The notes under the pieces were generated by a model. The model searched no databases and was not told where the DNA came from. It was given only the letters and a program-made list of their open reading frames with translations. Of a stretch of DNA of 35,024 nt, positions 7,419-15,363 are shown in pieces (positions within the stretch are counted from its first letter, which is position 1; each line of letters starts with the position of its first letter). This DNA is from Thermoprotei archaeon (lineage in GTDB: Archaea; Thermoproteota; Thermoprotei_A; Sulfolobales; Ignisphaeraceae). Location: positions 1 through 35,024 of the forward strand of contig QMWT01000003.1 in assembly GCA_003661775.1 (NCBI GenBank). Direction: 5' to 3'. Both the position numbers and the translations under genes were made by a program.

Positions 7419-10400
7419 TCACTCCTCCTGATTCACCTTAACGACATTCTCTTGTGCAACAGCACCCAACTCTGCAAACTTGATATGCTGCGCAACCATA
7501 TGTTTGATATTATCAAGTGCTTCAGCAAGGTTCAGCTCACCTCTTTCAACCATATCCACGAGCTTTTCTAGCTTCCTAGTAGCTTCTTCACCCACAAGTT
7601 CTAGGAAATTATTTCTTATCACTGTTGAGATCTCGATCCCGAGCTTAGTTGGTATCAATGCTTTCCTCTTCTTACTAAGCACAATGTAGCCGTGCCTCAC
7701 ATTATTCTCTATTGCTTTAGAGTAAGTACTGGGTCTACCAATACCCTTGGTCTTCATTAACCTCACCACCTCAGCTGAAGTGAGTAGCCTGATAGCAGCC
7801 CCCCGCTTAATAATAACCTCATTTACCTTCAACCTATCTCTATTCAGAACCATTCTCAGCGCAGGAACAAGCCTTGGAGGATACACAACCGTAAACCCTT
7901 CTTTAACTATTTCAGTTGCTTCGTCGACCACAGTTTCATAATTACCTACTCCAAATCTCGCATGCACAAATTTTACAAGCGACGCTGCCATCTGGCTCGC
8001 TACAAACCTCCTGAATATCAAGTCATATAATCTAACATGTAGCTCACTTATATTAGTCAAGAGGCCTAGCTCACCACGAAGAAGTTTCCGTTTCAACTCT
8101 TCAGCATCCACGGGCGCAGTAGGTCTTATGGCCTCGTGAGCCCCTACATGTCCTTGACTCCACGTTCTTGGTACAAACAAGTTATTCATACCCAGTCTCT
8201 CTAGGTACTGACGAGCTATCTCGATACCTATGTTCGATACTCTATTACAATCAGTCCTGTGATACGTTATGAAACCACTTTCAAAGAGCTGCTGCGCCAA
8301 CTTCATCGTGAGGACTGCCGTGTATCTCAATTTCCTACCTGCCTCGATAATCATATCATCTGTGGAGAACGGGGGAGGAGGCTGCACCTCCTTCACATAC
8401 TCCTTAGCTTCAAGAACGTAAATACCTTCACGCCGAGCTTTTTCAGCAATCTTCTCTGCTTCATCTCTTTCAAAGATAAACAGCCGCAGCTTCATCCCTT
8501 CAGCATCTAGCACTACCCAGAAACCTCTCTTCCTTAGGTACTCCTCATATCTATCGACAACCCATAAGAGAACCGGCGATTGCACTCTTCCAGCTCCAAG
8601 CCACTTCTTTCCAAGTTTCAACTGAAGCCATGTACTTATCTCGAACCCGACCCACCTATCATCAACACGCCTAACAATCTGCGCTCTAATTCTTCCTATG
8701 TCAAGCTTCCGCGGATTCCTCAAAGCTTCAAGAATTGCTCTACGCGTAATCTCGTGAAACTCTACCCTTACCACATTGCTATTATAGGGTTTTAGCAACA
8801 TATACAGGTCGAACGCTATTTTCTCACCTTCATTATCAGGATCCGTAGCTATGTAGATTCTGTCTACCTCGTGTGCAAGTTTTCTAAGCGCGTTAACTAC
8901 ATGTTTACTGCTAACTATATTTGAAGAATTACAGTAAGGACATCTCTCGTAGAGACCCACAGTCTGTCTCCCACAACTCCTACAACGTATAATAAAGTCA
9001 TAGATTGGCATGTAGCGCCCACCACTCACATCAACACCGTGGAATCCCTCATCTGTAACTAAGTCAGTTAAGTGGCCTAGGGAGGCGGCTATATTAATAA
9101 TCACAACTTCATCATTATGAAGCGGAATAACAGCCTCATACACGGGGACTTCGCCCACATAGCGTTTAGCTGACTTGCCAAACATCGAGGCGATAGTACG
9201 CGCTTTCGTCGGGGATTCTACTATCATTAATGCGGTCACGATCCTATCATACTGCTTTGAACTCCCAGCCACCAGAATTCGGGAACGTTGAACTTGCTCC
9301 ACAACCTTCTCTAGATCAATCGCTGTTATATGGACAAACTTCAATTCAGGAACAAAACTCTTCAATCTTCGTTCGAGCATCGAGAGAAGATCATAGTCGT
9401 CAGCTACGATTAGGGAGAGGCCCAACGTTTTCCTTCCATTAAGAAGCCTCGAAGCTCTACCACTTGCTTGAATATAGGTATAAGGGTCAGGCCTGTAAAC
9501 ATACACATCCCTACCGCGTTTCATCACAACCGCTGTTGGGAGAACTATTTTACCTTCAATTCCTAGCATGACTTTAACTGTGTTGTAGAGCCACTTCTTA
9601 ATTTCTAAGAGCTTATCAAGTATCTCAGCTGTTTTATCATCACACTCCACACATCCCTTGGCCAAGAGTTTATTCAGTACATTGATATACCCTATAGAGG
9701 CTCTCTTCAGGATGTTTACTATGAATTCTAAGTATTCTTTACACTCAACTCCTCTTCGCGAAAGCTCTTCGAGGAGAACATACATGAATCGTACACTATT
9801 AAGCGCATTTTCTAGTTTAACCCCAGATCTCGGAACTCCTATGAATATAGTGAATTTTACTCGTAGAGGTTCATCGATCCCCCTCACTAAGATACCATAG
9901 TAGCTCGCTGAACCAATTAATACATCTACCTCTCCATTCCTAAATCTATCGAGACTCTTCCTCCCAGACTTTACAACTTCAACTCTAATCCCATGACGTT
10001 TAAGATATTCTGCTACCACCTTGGGACTCATACCCTGCGCCACGAACACCAGTCCGCTCTTTAGACGCTTCACAATCTCAACAACCTGCTCTAACCACGG
10101 CTCATCCATGTATACATAAGTATCGATAATCCTACGCCAGTACTCAAAAACTGCACCACCTTCAAAACCAAGAAGTTCGCGCAAGACCTTGGACTTCAGT
10201 CCACGGCTCCTGCCGGTAGCTGAAGCAACCACCAGCTGACAATGCCGTTCCAGTAATAAGATCTTCAACTTAGCTTTAGCTTCCTCTATGAACACCTCTA
10301 GTTCTTGTGCCTTGTGCTCGCGACCTGCAAGTCTAGCTACTACAAGTTCCTGCTTTGCTTTTGCTATTTCGTATGCAAGCTTTATCTCTTCATCGTCGAA

Positions 10401-11042
10401 GCCAAGCAGTTGCAATATACGGTCAATATTCCTAGAATTTCTTAGGAGTGCATCTAGGTCATCGGCTACTACAAGATTAAATCGCCATTTTCTAAGAAGC
10501 TCGTAGTTCTTAGATAAGAATCCTGCCGACGTTATCAGAATATCGAAATCGCCAGAAGCTATTCTCTCCTTAACCTTTTTCGCATTTCTTACGCCGGATA
10601 CGTAGAGCAGTACTCGAATCTCACTATCTGAAAACTTTTTAGCTCTATCATAGTACTCCTCTATCCTCCTCCAGAGCTGGGCAGCAATTTCTTTGGTGGG
10701 TGCTACGACATAGATTTTCCACTTGTAATTAATTGCTCTATAGAGCACGTACACTGCGAGCAAGGTAGATTTTCCAACACCTGTAGGCGCCACCATAGCA
10801 AAACTTTCTCCTGCTACGAGTCTCCTTATCCAAGCACGCTGAAGAGACCAAGGTTCAAACCCTGTAACATTCTTGAAGAAAGTCTCTAACTCATTAACCT
10901 CCTCCTCGAAAGCTCTCATAAACGTCTTAACACTAGCTTGAGCAGCGACGCATCGCGTACAAGCACCTTCGCTAAGTAGCTCTTCCGAAGTTACCCTCTC
11001 GCCGCAATACGGACAGCCGTGTCTGTAGACTACAGTAACCAT
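7419..11042 (-). CDS. rgy: Reverse gyrase
   Basis: 1207 residues, normal length for the enzyme that introduces positive supercoils and is the hallmark of hyperthermophiles. Domain order: N-terminal zinc finger (C10, C13, C28, C31); helicase-like part with Walker A APTGVGKS (85-92) and DDLD Walker B; a VIQASGRASR-like motif VI (YIQASGRASRLL). The topoisomerase IA part follows, with toprim VESPTKA and ATDPDNEGE, a second zinc finger (CRSCG ... CPYC), and catalytic Tyr927 in FITYHRTD. Start is ATG 11042. No inteins or breaks. Many crenarchaea carry two copies; only one is in this window. It lies between two alba genes, convergent with one and divergent from the other. Confidence 0.97.
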   Translation of the reverse strand: MVTVVYRHGCPYCGERVTSEELLSEGACTRCVAAQASVKTFMRAFEEEVNELETFFKNVTGFEPWSLQRAWIRRLVAGESFAMVAPTGVGKSTLLAVYVLYRAINYKWKIYVVAPTKEIAAQLWRRIEEYYDRAKKFSDSEIRVLLYVSGVRNAKKVKERIASGDFDILITSAGFLSKNYELLRKWRFNLVVADDLDALLRNSRNIDRILQLLGFDDEEIKLAYEIAKAKQELVVARLAGREHKAQELEVFIEEAKAKLKILLLERHCQLVVASATGRSRGLKSKVLRELLGFEGGAVFEYWRRIIDTYVYMDEPWLEQVVEIVKRLKSGLVFVAQGMSPKVVAEYLKRHGIRVEVVKSGRKSLDRFRNGEVDVLIGSASYYGILVRGIDEPLRVKFTIFIGVPRSGVKLENALNSVRFMYVLLEELSRRGVECKEYLEFIVNILKRASIGYINVLNKLLAKGCVECDDKTAEILDKLLEIKKWLYNTVKVMLGIEGKIVLPTAVVMKRGRDVYVYRPDPYTYIQASGRASRLLNGRKTLGLSLIVADDYDLLSMLERRLKSFVPELKFVHITAIDLEKVVEQVQRSRILVAGSSKQYDRIVTALMIVESPTKARTIASMFGKSAKRYVGEVPVYEAVIPLHNDEVVIINIAASLGHLTDLVTDEGFHGVDVSGGRYMPIYDFIIRCRSCGRQTVGLYERCPYCNSSNIVSSKHVVNALRKLAHEVDRIYIATDPDNEGEKIAFDLYMLLKPYNSNVVRVEFHEITRRAILEALRNPRKLDIGRIRAQIVRRVDDRWVGFEISTWLQLKLGKKWLGAGRVQSPVLLWVVDRYEEYLRKRGFWVVLDAEGMKLRLFIFERDEAEKIAEKARREGIYVLEAKEYVKEVQPPPPFSTDDMIIEAGRKLRYTAVLTMKLAQQLFESGFITYHRTDCNRVSNIGIEIARQYLERLGMNNLFVPRTWSQGHVGAHEAIRPTAPVDAEELKRKLLRGELGLLTNISELHVRLYDLIFRRFVASQMAASLVKFVHARFGVGNYETVVDEATEIVKEGFTVVYPPRLVPALRMVLNRDRLKVNEVIIKRGAAIRLLTSAEVVRLMKTKGIGRPSTYSKAIENNVRHGYIVLSKKRKALIPTKLGIEISTVIRNNFLELVGEEATRKLEKLVDMVERGELNLAEALDNIKHMVAQHIKFAELGAVAQENVVKVNQEE

Positions 11043-11126
11043 TACCCACTACCATTTACACCTCTCTTGATACCTTCAAGATGAGTTGATAAGCCCGGAG
11101 GCGTATCCCGAACATCTGCCCACCTT

Positions 11127-11140
11127 GATATAAGCTTTTA
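11127..11140 (+). promoter_or_regulatory. TATA box of the canonical alba gene
   Basis: GATATAAGCTTTTA lies about 65 bases upstream of the alba ATG. Transcription from about 25 bases downstream would give a leader of roughly 40 bases. That leader carries the strong ribosome binding site GGAGGTG at 11189-11195, 7 bases before ATG 11203. A strong promoter plus a strong binding site fits an abundant chromatin protein. Confidence 0.5.
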
Positions 11141-11202
11141 TTGGAGTCCCTACTAAGCTGAAACACGCAACTGAATACCAGTACGCTCGGAGGTGCCGAA
11201 GC

Positions 11203-11496
11203 ATGTCCCAGGTTCCGGGAGCAACCAATGTTGTGCTGGTAGGCAAGAAACCCGTAATGAACTACGTACTAGCAGTGCTAACCCTCCTAAACCAAGGAGT
11301 TAACGAGATCGTTATAAAAGCTCGTGGAAGAGCAATCAGCAAAGCTGTTGACACCGTAGAGATAGTGAGAAACAGATTCCTACCCGGAAAGGTCGAGGTA
11401 AAAGACATCAAGATCGGCAGCCAGACTATCACGAGCCAGGACGGCAGACAGAGCAGAGTATCCACAATAGAGATAACCATAGAGAAGAAAGAGTAA
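11203..11496 (+). CDS. albA: DNA/RNA-binding protein Alba
   Basis: 97 residues and a near-textbook Alba: [20 protein letters not shown] with both Lys of the KK pair, then [20 protein letters not shown] and a basic beta hairpin. It dimerises and binds duplex DNA and RNA; the first Lys of the pair is the site of regulatory acetylation in Sulfolobus. ATG with GGAGGTG 7 bases upstream decides the start. It is divergent from reverse gyrase (160-base spacer). A run of six T (11539-11544) downstream may end the transcript. Confidence 0.97.
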   Translation: MSQVPGATNVVLVGKKPVMNYVLAVLTLLNQGVNEIVIKARGRAISKAVDTVEIVRNRFLPGKVEVKDIKIGSQTITSQDGRQSRVSTIEITIEKKE

Positions 11497-11538
11497 AACA
11501 CGAACCCAAGTCGTCATGGGATGGTGACACAAACAACG

Positions 11539-11544
11539 TTTTTT
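11539..11544 (+). terminator. Possible T-run terminator after alba
   Basis: Six consecutive T lie 43 bases after the alba stop, in the spacer towards the convergent gene at 11586-11978. Archaeal termination commonly uses T-runs without a stem; this is context evidence only. Confidence 0.3.
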
Positions 11545-11585
11545 GAAGAGAAACCCTAGATAATGTGCTGAGGGACGAAGAAAGT

Positions 11586-11978
11586 TTACTCCAAACATTC
11601 AACGATGATGAGCCTGTCAAAGAAGCTCTTGACTTTGGCGCACTCTTCTCCACTAAGTGCTACCCTTATATGGTCGCCTCTCACCTCTATGAGCGCTTCA
11701 ATACCTTGGGCGCGTAAATTACGTCTTATTCTCTCAGCAATGTAATTGTTAAGTAGTCTTTTAATTGCGTCATCAAGAGGGTTTATTCTAACCTGCACAT
11801 TCTCAATAGATAAGAAACCTTTCTTGTGCAACCTCTTCATAACTTTACGCGCAATTTTTCTAGGCATCATTATTTGAAGAACTTCTAGCGCCTCACCGAT
11901 GTTTACTATGTTTTTCTCGCCTAACACTTCTCGCAATACTACGTATGTTGCCAACTCACGCTTAGACAACCATACCAT
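11586..11978 (-). CDS. Small winged-helix-like protein
   Basis: 130 residues, family not recognised. The N-terminal half is a string of helices (SKRELATYVVLREVLG, IGEALEVL, PRKIARKVMKRLHKKGFLSI) ending in a strand pair (VQVRIN), which reads like a winged helix-turn-helix. The second half is a helix plus strands (LIEVRGDHIRVAL). It is basic in the putative DNA-contacting part. ATG 11978 follows GGGGTT by a few bases. A C/D-box sRNA candidate lies immediately upstream on the same strand and may be cotranscribed. A regulator or DNA-binding role is inference. Confidence 0.6.
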   Translation of the reverse strand: MVWLSKRELATYVVLREVLGEKNIVNIGEALEVLQIMMPRKIARKVMKRLHKKGFLSIENVQVRINPLDDAIKRLLNNYIAERIRRNLRAQGIEALIEVRGDHIRVALSGEECAKVKSFFDRLIIVECLE

Positions 11979-11992
11979 AGCAACCCCGGACC

Positions 11993-12044
11993 TCAGCTGC
12001 CTGGTTATACATCACCACAGCTCAGTTCTTACGAGGCTCATCAT
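11993..12044 (-). ncRNA. C/D-box guide sRNA candidate (best of three)
   Basis: Read on the minus strand the order is: C ATGATGA (12038-12044, exact), guide GCCTCGTAAGAA (12 nt), D' CTGA (12022-12025, exact), 6-nt spacer, C' GTGATGT (12009-12015, one mismatch), guide ATAACCAGGCAG (12 nt), D CTGA (11993-11996, exact). Symmetrical 12-nt guides and the short D'-C' spacer are the standard archaeal design. CCCC upstream and GG/GGGG downstream can close the ends. Predicted targets are UUCUUACGAGGC and CUGCCUGGUUAU; methylation would fall on the base paired to the fifth guide nucleotide from the D or D' box. The C box overlaps, antisense, the start codon of the plus-strand gene at 12043. Confidence 0.7.
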
Positions 12045-12855
12045 GGGGATTTTTACTCGCGTGCACTTTGTGCAGTCGGGGTACTTGATTTTGAGGCTAA
12101 ACGAAGGATGCTGGTTCACTCCTATCTACGAAATTATTAAGGGTGGCGATAAACTTATCGAAGCTATCTTTGAGAAGTCAAAGACGGAGCCCATATTTAT
12201 AGCGCTCAAACCTACAATCATCCCAACCAAATTAAAAGGTCGAAGAACTGCAATCGCTATAGCTCCTCTCACTGTTATTACATGCAGTGAAAGGCTTGTT
12301 CCTAACTCTATTATTGCGACAGAGCCGCTATGGATCGACACCGCCATATTGATACCATACGCACGTAGCAGAGAAGATAATGAGTGTTTCAGCACCATCT
12401 TTGGTTTAGAGCTACCCGTAGATACTGAGTTAGGGGCTTCCTGTAACATCCTCAGATGCTCCCCTACCCCATCTATTGAAAAACTTGTGAAGTTAGCCCA
12501 GGATATGAGGAAAGGCGTTATATGCGTAGCAGATGCCGATATGCATGAAGATAAGGTTGCGATTAGAAGCGCCACTCACCCTCTGGCAAAAATATCGCTA
12601 GATCTAGTAGGAGAAAAAGCAAGCTGTGTTTGTTGCTTAGATGTAGAAGAGGCTATTCCGTGGATAGAGCCTATACTTATACATGGACAGAACGGGCATC
12701 ATTTAGTGCTGGGAGAGATTCTCTCAAACGTACTCGTGTTTCACGAAGATACAGGGAAGAAACTTCGATACATACTCTCACTATACACCTTAAGTGAGGA
12801 AATGAGCTCGACCTTAGCTAGGGTTTATACTTCCTTCCTCAAAAGAGGTTTTTAA
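12043..12855 (+). CDS. Hypothetical protein (270 aa)
   Basis: Not recognised. It is an alternating alpha/beta protein with no membrane segment. Seven Cys are spread over the chain, including CVCC near residue 192. A GKKLRYILSLYTL stretch near the C-terminus is helical. The ORF extends to 11899, but that overlaps the minus-strand gene and the sRNA; ATG 12043 (MGIFTRVHFVQSGYLILRL) is the first start outside them, with TTATAC about 35 bases upstream as a weak promoter and GAGG as a weak ribosome site. It converges on XPB with a 42-base overlap. Its place next to XPB could point to DNA repair, but that is only context. Confidence 0.6.
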   Translation: MGIFTRVHFVQSGYLILRLNEGCWFTPIYEIIKGGDKLIEAIFEKSKTEPIFIALKPTIIPTKLKGRRTAIAIAPLTVITCSERLVPNSIIATEPLWIDTAILIPYARSREDNECFSTIFGLELPVDTELGASCNILRCSPTPSIEKLVKLAQDMRKGVICVADADMHEDKVAIRSATHPLAKISLDLVGEKASCVCCLDVEEAIPWIEPILIHGQNGHHLVLGEILSNVLVFHEDTGKKLRYILSLYTLSEEMSSTLARVYTSFLKRGF

Positions 12856-14463
12856 CAATTGTTTCCGTCTACGTGATTCTATCTCCTCAAACGTATTTCT
12901 GACTACCACTTCATAGAGACGAGCCTCTTTTCCGGGAGCGGGTCTGAGGAGTCTACCCAATCTTTGAATAAACTGTCGACGAGAACCAGTACCAGTAACT
13001 ATCACACCTACATTCGCATCTGGAATGTCAAGGCCTTCGTCACCAACGGTTGTAACGACAAGAACTCGCGACAAACCTTTCCGGAATTGTTGAAGTCTTC
13101 TCCTTCTGACCTCCTCATTAATCTCGCCAGTAATTACATTGGCACCTAGGTACTCACCCAATTTATGGGCTTGCTCAACATACTGAGTAAATACTATTAT
13201 CTTGCTACCCCGTTTAAGCTCCTCCTCTACTATTCTTTTGACAGCCCCAAACTTAGATTGTGAGTTATGTACCAGCTGTCTGAGCTCGTTATGAATCTTA
13301 ACAGCCTTTATAGCCATCTCATCACCCATCTTCGCAGCTCTTAAAACCTCTTCAAACGATGTATATCCTACGATGGACCTGTAGGCTGAAAGCAACTCTC
13401 TATAACGCTTCCTTTCATCGGGTTTTAAATCCACCTTGATCGTTATAATGCGGAATGGCGCCAGGTATCCTTGAGCTGTTAACTCGCTTGGTGATTTAGA
13501 GTACACAACACCACCCATTAACGGAAACAACTCCTTGTGACGCCCGTCCTCTCTAACAACAGTCGCAGAAAGTCCCATTCTCATGGGCGCTACCGAGTTT
13601 GTAGCTATGAATCTAAACTTGTCTGCTGGAAGATGGTGCACCTCATCTACTATCAACAATGAGAAGTAAGGACTGAGTTTAGTTATATGCCTATACGCAG
13701 ACTGGTACGTGGTGATAGTTATAGGTGCTATTCTTTTGTCTTCAGAATAATAGAACCCGATGAGATTCTTAGGCGCATGAGTAAACTTTCTTATCTGCTC
13801 CGCCCACTGAAACATCTGCTCTTTTGTGAAGGCGACTATAAGCGTTCTAACATTCACTAAGGCCATAGCGGCTATCGCGATAACGGTCTTTCCGCTTCCC
13901 GTAGGTAATGCTACTACTCCTCTGTATTTATTCAGAGCCCATGCTCTCAAGGCTTCTTGCTGATAGTCTCTTAACGTTCCTAAGAACTTCAGCTTTATTG
14001 GTAGCTCGAGGTATGGGCTTAAACCAGTTTGATTTTCTACTTTAACACCTCGTTTAGAAAGAACGTCGATAACCTCAAAGAGATACATAGGTTTTATCTT
14101 GAACACCTTGCGCTCACGATCATAAACAAGTGCATGTTTTAAATCATCTATTAACTCACCTAGGTACCCTTGCGGTTCTAAAATGAACTCGTCACCATAT
14201 TTCTTCACTACTACCCTTACCCGGCTTTTTGCTAAGAGATCTTCGAGATACTCTAGTTCTTCGGGTTCGAGCTCTACATCGTATTTATTCAATATAGATA
14301 CTACGTCATCAACGTCCAGGCCGTTCTTTATTACCCTGTCTATATCCAGTACAAATCTCGACCCTTTCCCTGGCTCCCTTCCTAGATACCTTGCAATTTT
14401 CAGTAACTCATAGAACTCCTCATCGCTTAACCACTGATCTACATAGAACTCTAATCTCCTCAA
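12814..14463 (-). CDS. xpb: XPB/Rad25-type SF2 DNA helicase
   Basis: 549 residues. A damage-recognition-like N-terminal region precedes RDYQQEALRAW (Q-type motif), Walker A LPTGSGKT, DEVHHL Walker B, SATVVRED (RED motif of XPB), a VFTQYVEQAHKL helicase segment, and motif VI QRLGRLLRP. The eukaryotic homologue is the TFIIH translocase; archaeal XPB acts with the nuclease Bax1. In Sulfolobus bax1 is adjacent; here the upstream neighbour is a 146-aa protein too small to be Bax1, and none is in the window. Start TTG 14463 follows GGGGGCGAG. The last 42 bases overlap the convergent orphan gene. Confidence 0.93.
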   Translation of the reverse strand: MRRLEFYVDQWLSDEEFYELLKIARYLGREPGKGSRFVLDIDRVIKNGLDVDDVVSILNKYDVELEPEELEYLEDLLAKSRVRVVVKKYGDEFILEPQGYLGELIDDLKHALVYDRERKVFKIKPMYLFEVIDVLSKRGVKVENQTGLSPYLELPIKLKFLGTLRDYQQEALRAWALNKYRGVVALPTGSGKTVIAIAAMALVNVRTLIVAFTKEQMFQWAEQIRKFTHAPKNLIGFYYSEDKRIAPITITTYQSAYRHITKLSPYFSLLIVDEVHHLPADKFRFIATNSVAPMRMGLSATVVREDGRHKELFPLMGGVVYSKSPSELTAQGYLAPFRIITIKVDLKPDERKRYRELLSAYRSIVGYTSFEEVLRAAKMGDEMAIKAVKIHNELRQLVHNSQSKFGAVKRIVEEELKRGSKIIVFTQYVEQAHKLGEYLGANVITGEINEEVRRRRLQQFRKGLSRVLVVTTVGDEGLDIPDANVGVIVTGTGSRRQFIQRLGRLLRPAPGKEARLYEVVVRNTFEEIESRRRKQLLKTSFEEGSINPS

Positions 14464-14511
14464 ATCCTCGCCCCCTTATTATCGCTACATGTTTCTAAGG
14501 TACATAAGCGG

Positions 14512-14952
14512 TTAAGCGGGATTAAGAAAGTCTAAGAAGTAACCATCTATCTTAACATCGAGCTTCTTACCGTATAGCTTCTTTGCCAAAAGTCCAACCT
14601 TCTTAATACATTCGAGCAACTCTGTCTCGTTAGCCGGTATGAGCACTCCTACATCCTCACCATAGCTAAAGATGAATGCTCCGAGCTCACCCACAATATG
14701 GTTCAATTTTTCTATGGTGATCTTCTGCGATTCTTCTGGATTTAATACTACCAATAGTGCTATGGGCGTTAACTCCTCATCAAAGGGGTTCACTTCACAT
14801 GCAAGCAGGCTAAACATGAATGTAGGTTCCACCGAGAGCGTATAGTACACTAAGTTCATACCCCACACTTTTGCTTCTTCAACACTAAACCACACGATTT
14901 CGGGCTTCGCCAGAAACTCTCCTACTTTTTCTAAGAACTCTTGTACCTTCAT
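14512..14952 (-). CDS. Hypothetical protein (146 aa) upstream of XPB
   Basis: Not recognised. It is acidic and alpha/beta, with a hydrophobic strand pattern (FMFSLLACEV, PIALLVVLN, GVLIPANE) framed by helices; no catalytic motif or membrane helix is convincing. ATG 14952 is the start. It reads in the same direction as XPB with a 48-base spacer, so the two are probably one transcript. By position it could be an XPB partner, but its length and pattern do not match Bax1. Confidence 0.6.
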   Translation of the reverse strand: MKVQEFLEKVGEFLAKPEIVWFSVEEAKVWGMNLVYYTLSVEPTFMFSLLACEVNPFDEELTPIALLVVLNPEESQKITIEKLNHIVGELGAFIFSYGEDVGVLIPANETELLECIKKVGLLAKKLYGKKLDVKIDGYFLDFLNPA

Positions 14953-15008
14953 AACTTCTACCGCATATCATAGTTAGCTAATATTCTCTTTAAGCCGTTT
15001 TGAAAATC

Positions 15009-15020
15009 AAATATAGCTTA
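15009..15020 (+). promoter_or_regulatory. TATA-type box of the gatCAB operon
   Basis: AAATATAGCTTA lies about 35 bases before the gatC ATG, right for an archaeal TATA box. The ribosome site AGGTG (15041-15045) sits 6 bases before ATG 15052 and argues against the upstream GTG at 15043 as the start. Confidence 0.4.
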
Positions 15021-15051
15021 GGCTGTAAGGATTTCCATCTAGGTGCAGAGT

Positions 15052-15357
15052 ATGGCTTCCACTACAGAGGCTGATGTCGATGTGATTGAGCATCTAGAAC
15101 GTTTAGCGTTGATAAAGTTCAGTCAAGAAGAGAGGGATAGACTTAAAAAGGAATTGAGAAAGATAATTGAATTCTTTGACCAGCTACGAGAACTTGGAGA
15201 ACTTAAAAACATTGAACCCTTGTTTCACGTATTGGATATAGAGTCTCCTCTAAGAGACGACGAACCACGTAGATGTGAGATCCCGCAAAACGAATTGCTA
15301 AGCGGTGCAGAGATCGAGCAAGGATATGTAAAAGCCCCTAGGACTATAAGCGGGTGA
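15052..15357 (+). CDS. gatC: Glu/Asp-tRNA amidotransferase subunit C
   Basis: 101 residues, the small GatC subunit that wraps around and stabilises GatA in the GatCAB amidotransferase. Typical pattern: VIEHLERLALIKFSQEERDRL, then IEFFDQLRELG, PLFHVL, and a C-terminal EQGYVKAPRTI. The stop overlaps the GGTGA that serves as ribosome site for gatA, so the two are translationally close. First gene of a three-gene operon. Confidence 0.92.
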   Translation: MASTTEADVDVIEHLERLALIKFSQEERDRLKKELRKIIEFFDQLRELGELKNIEPLFHVLDIESPLRDDEPRRCEIPQNELLSGAEIEQGYVKAPRTISG

Positions 15358-15363
15358 AGATCC

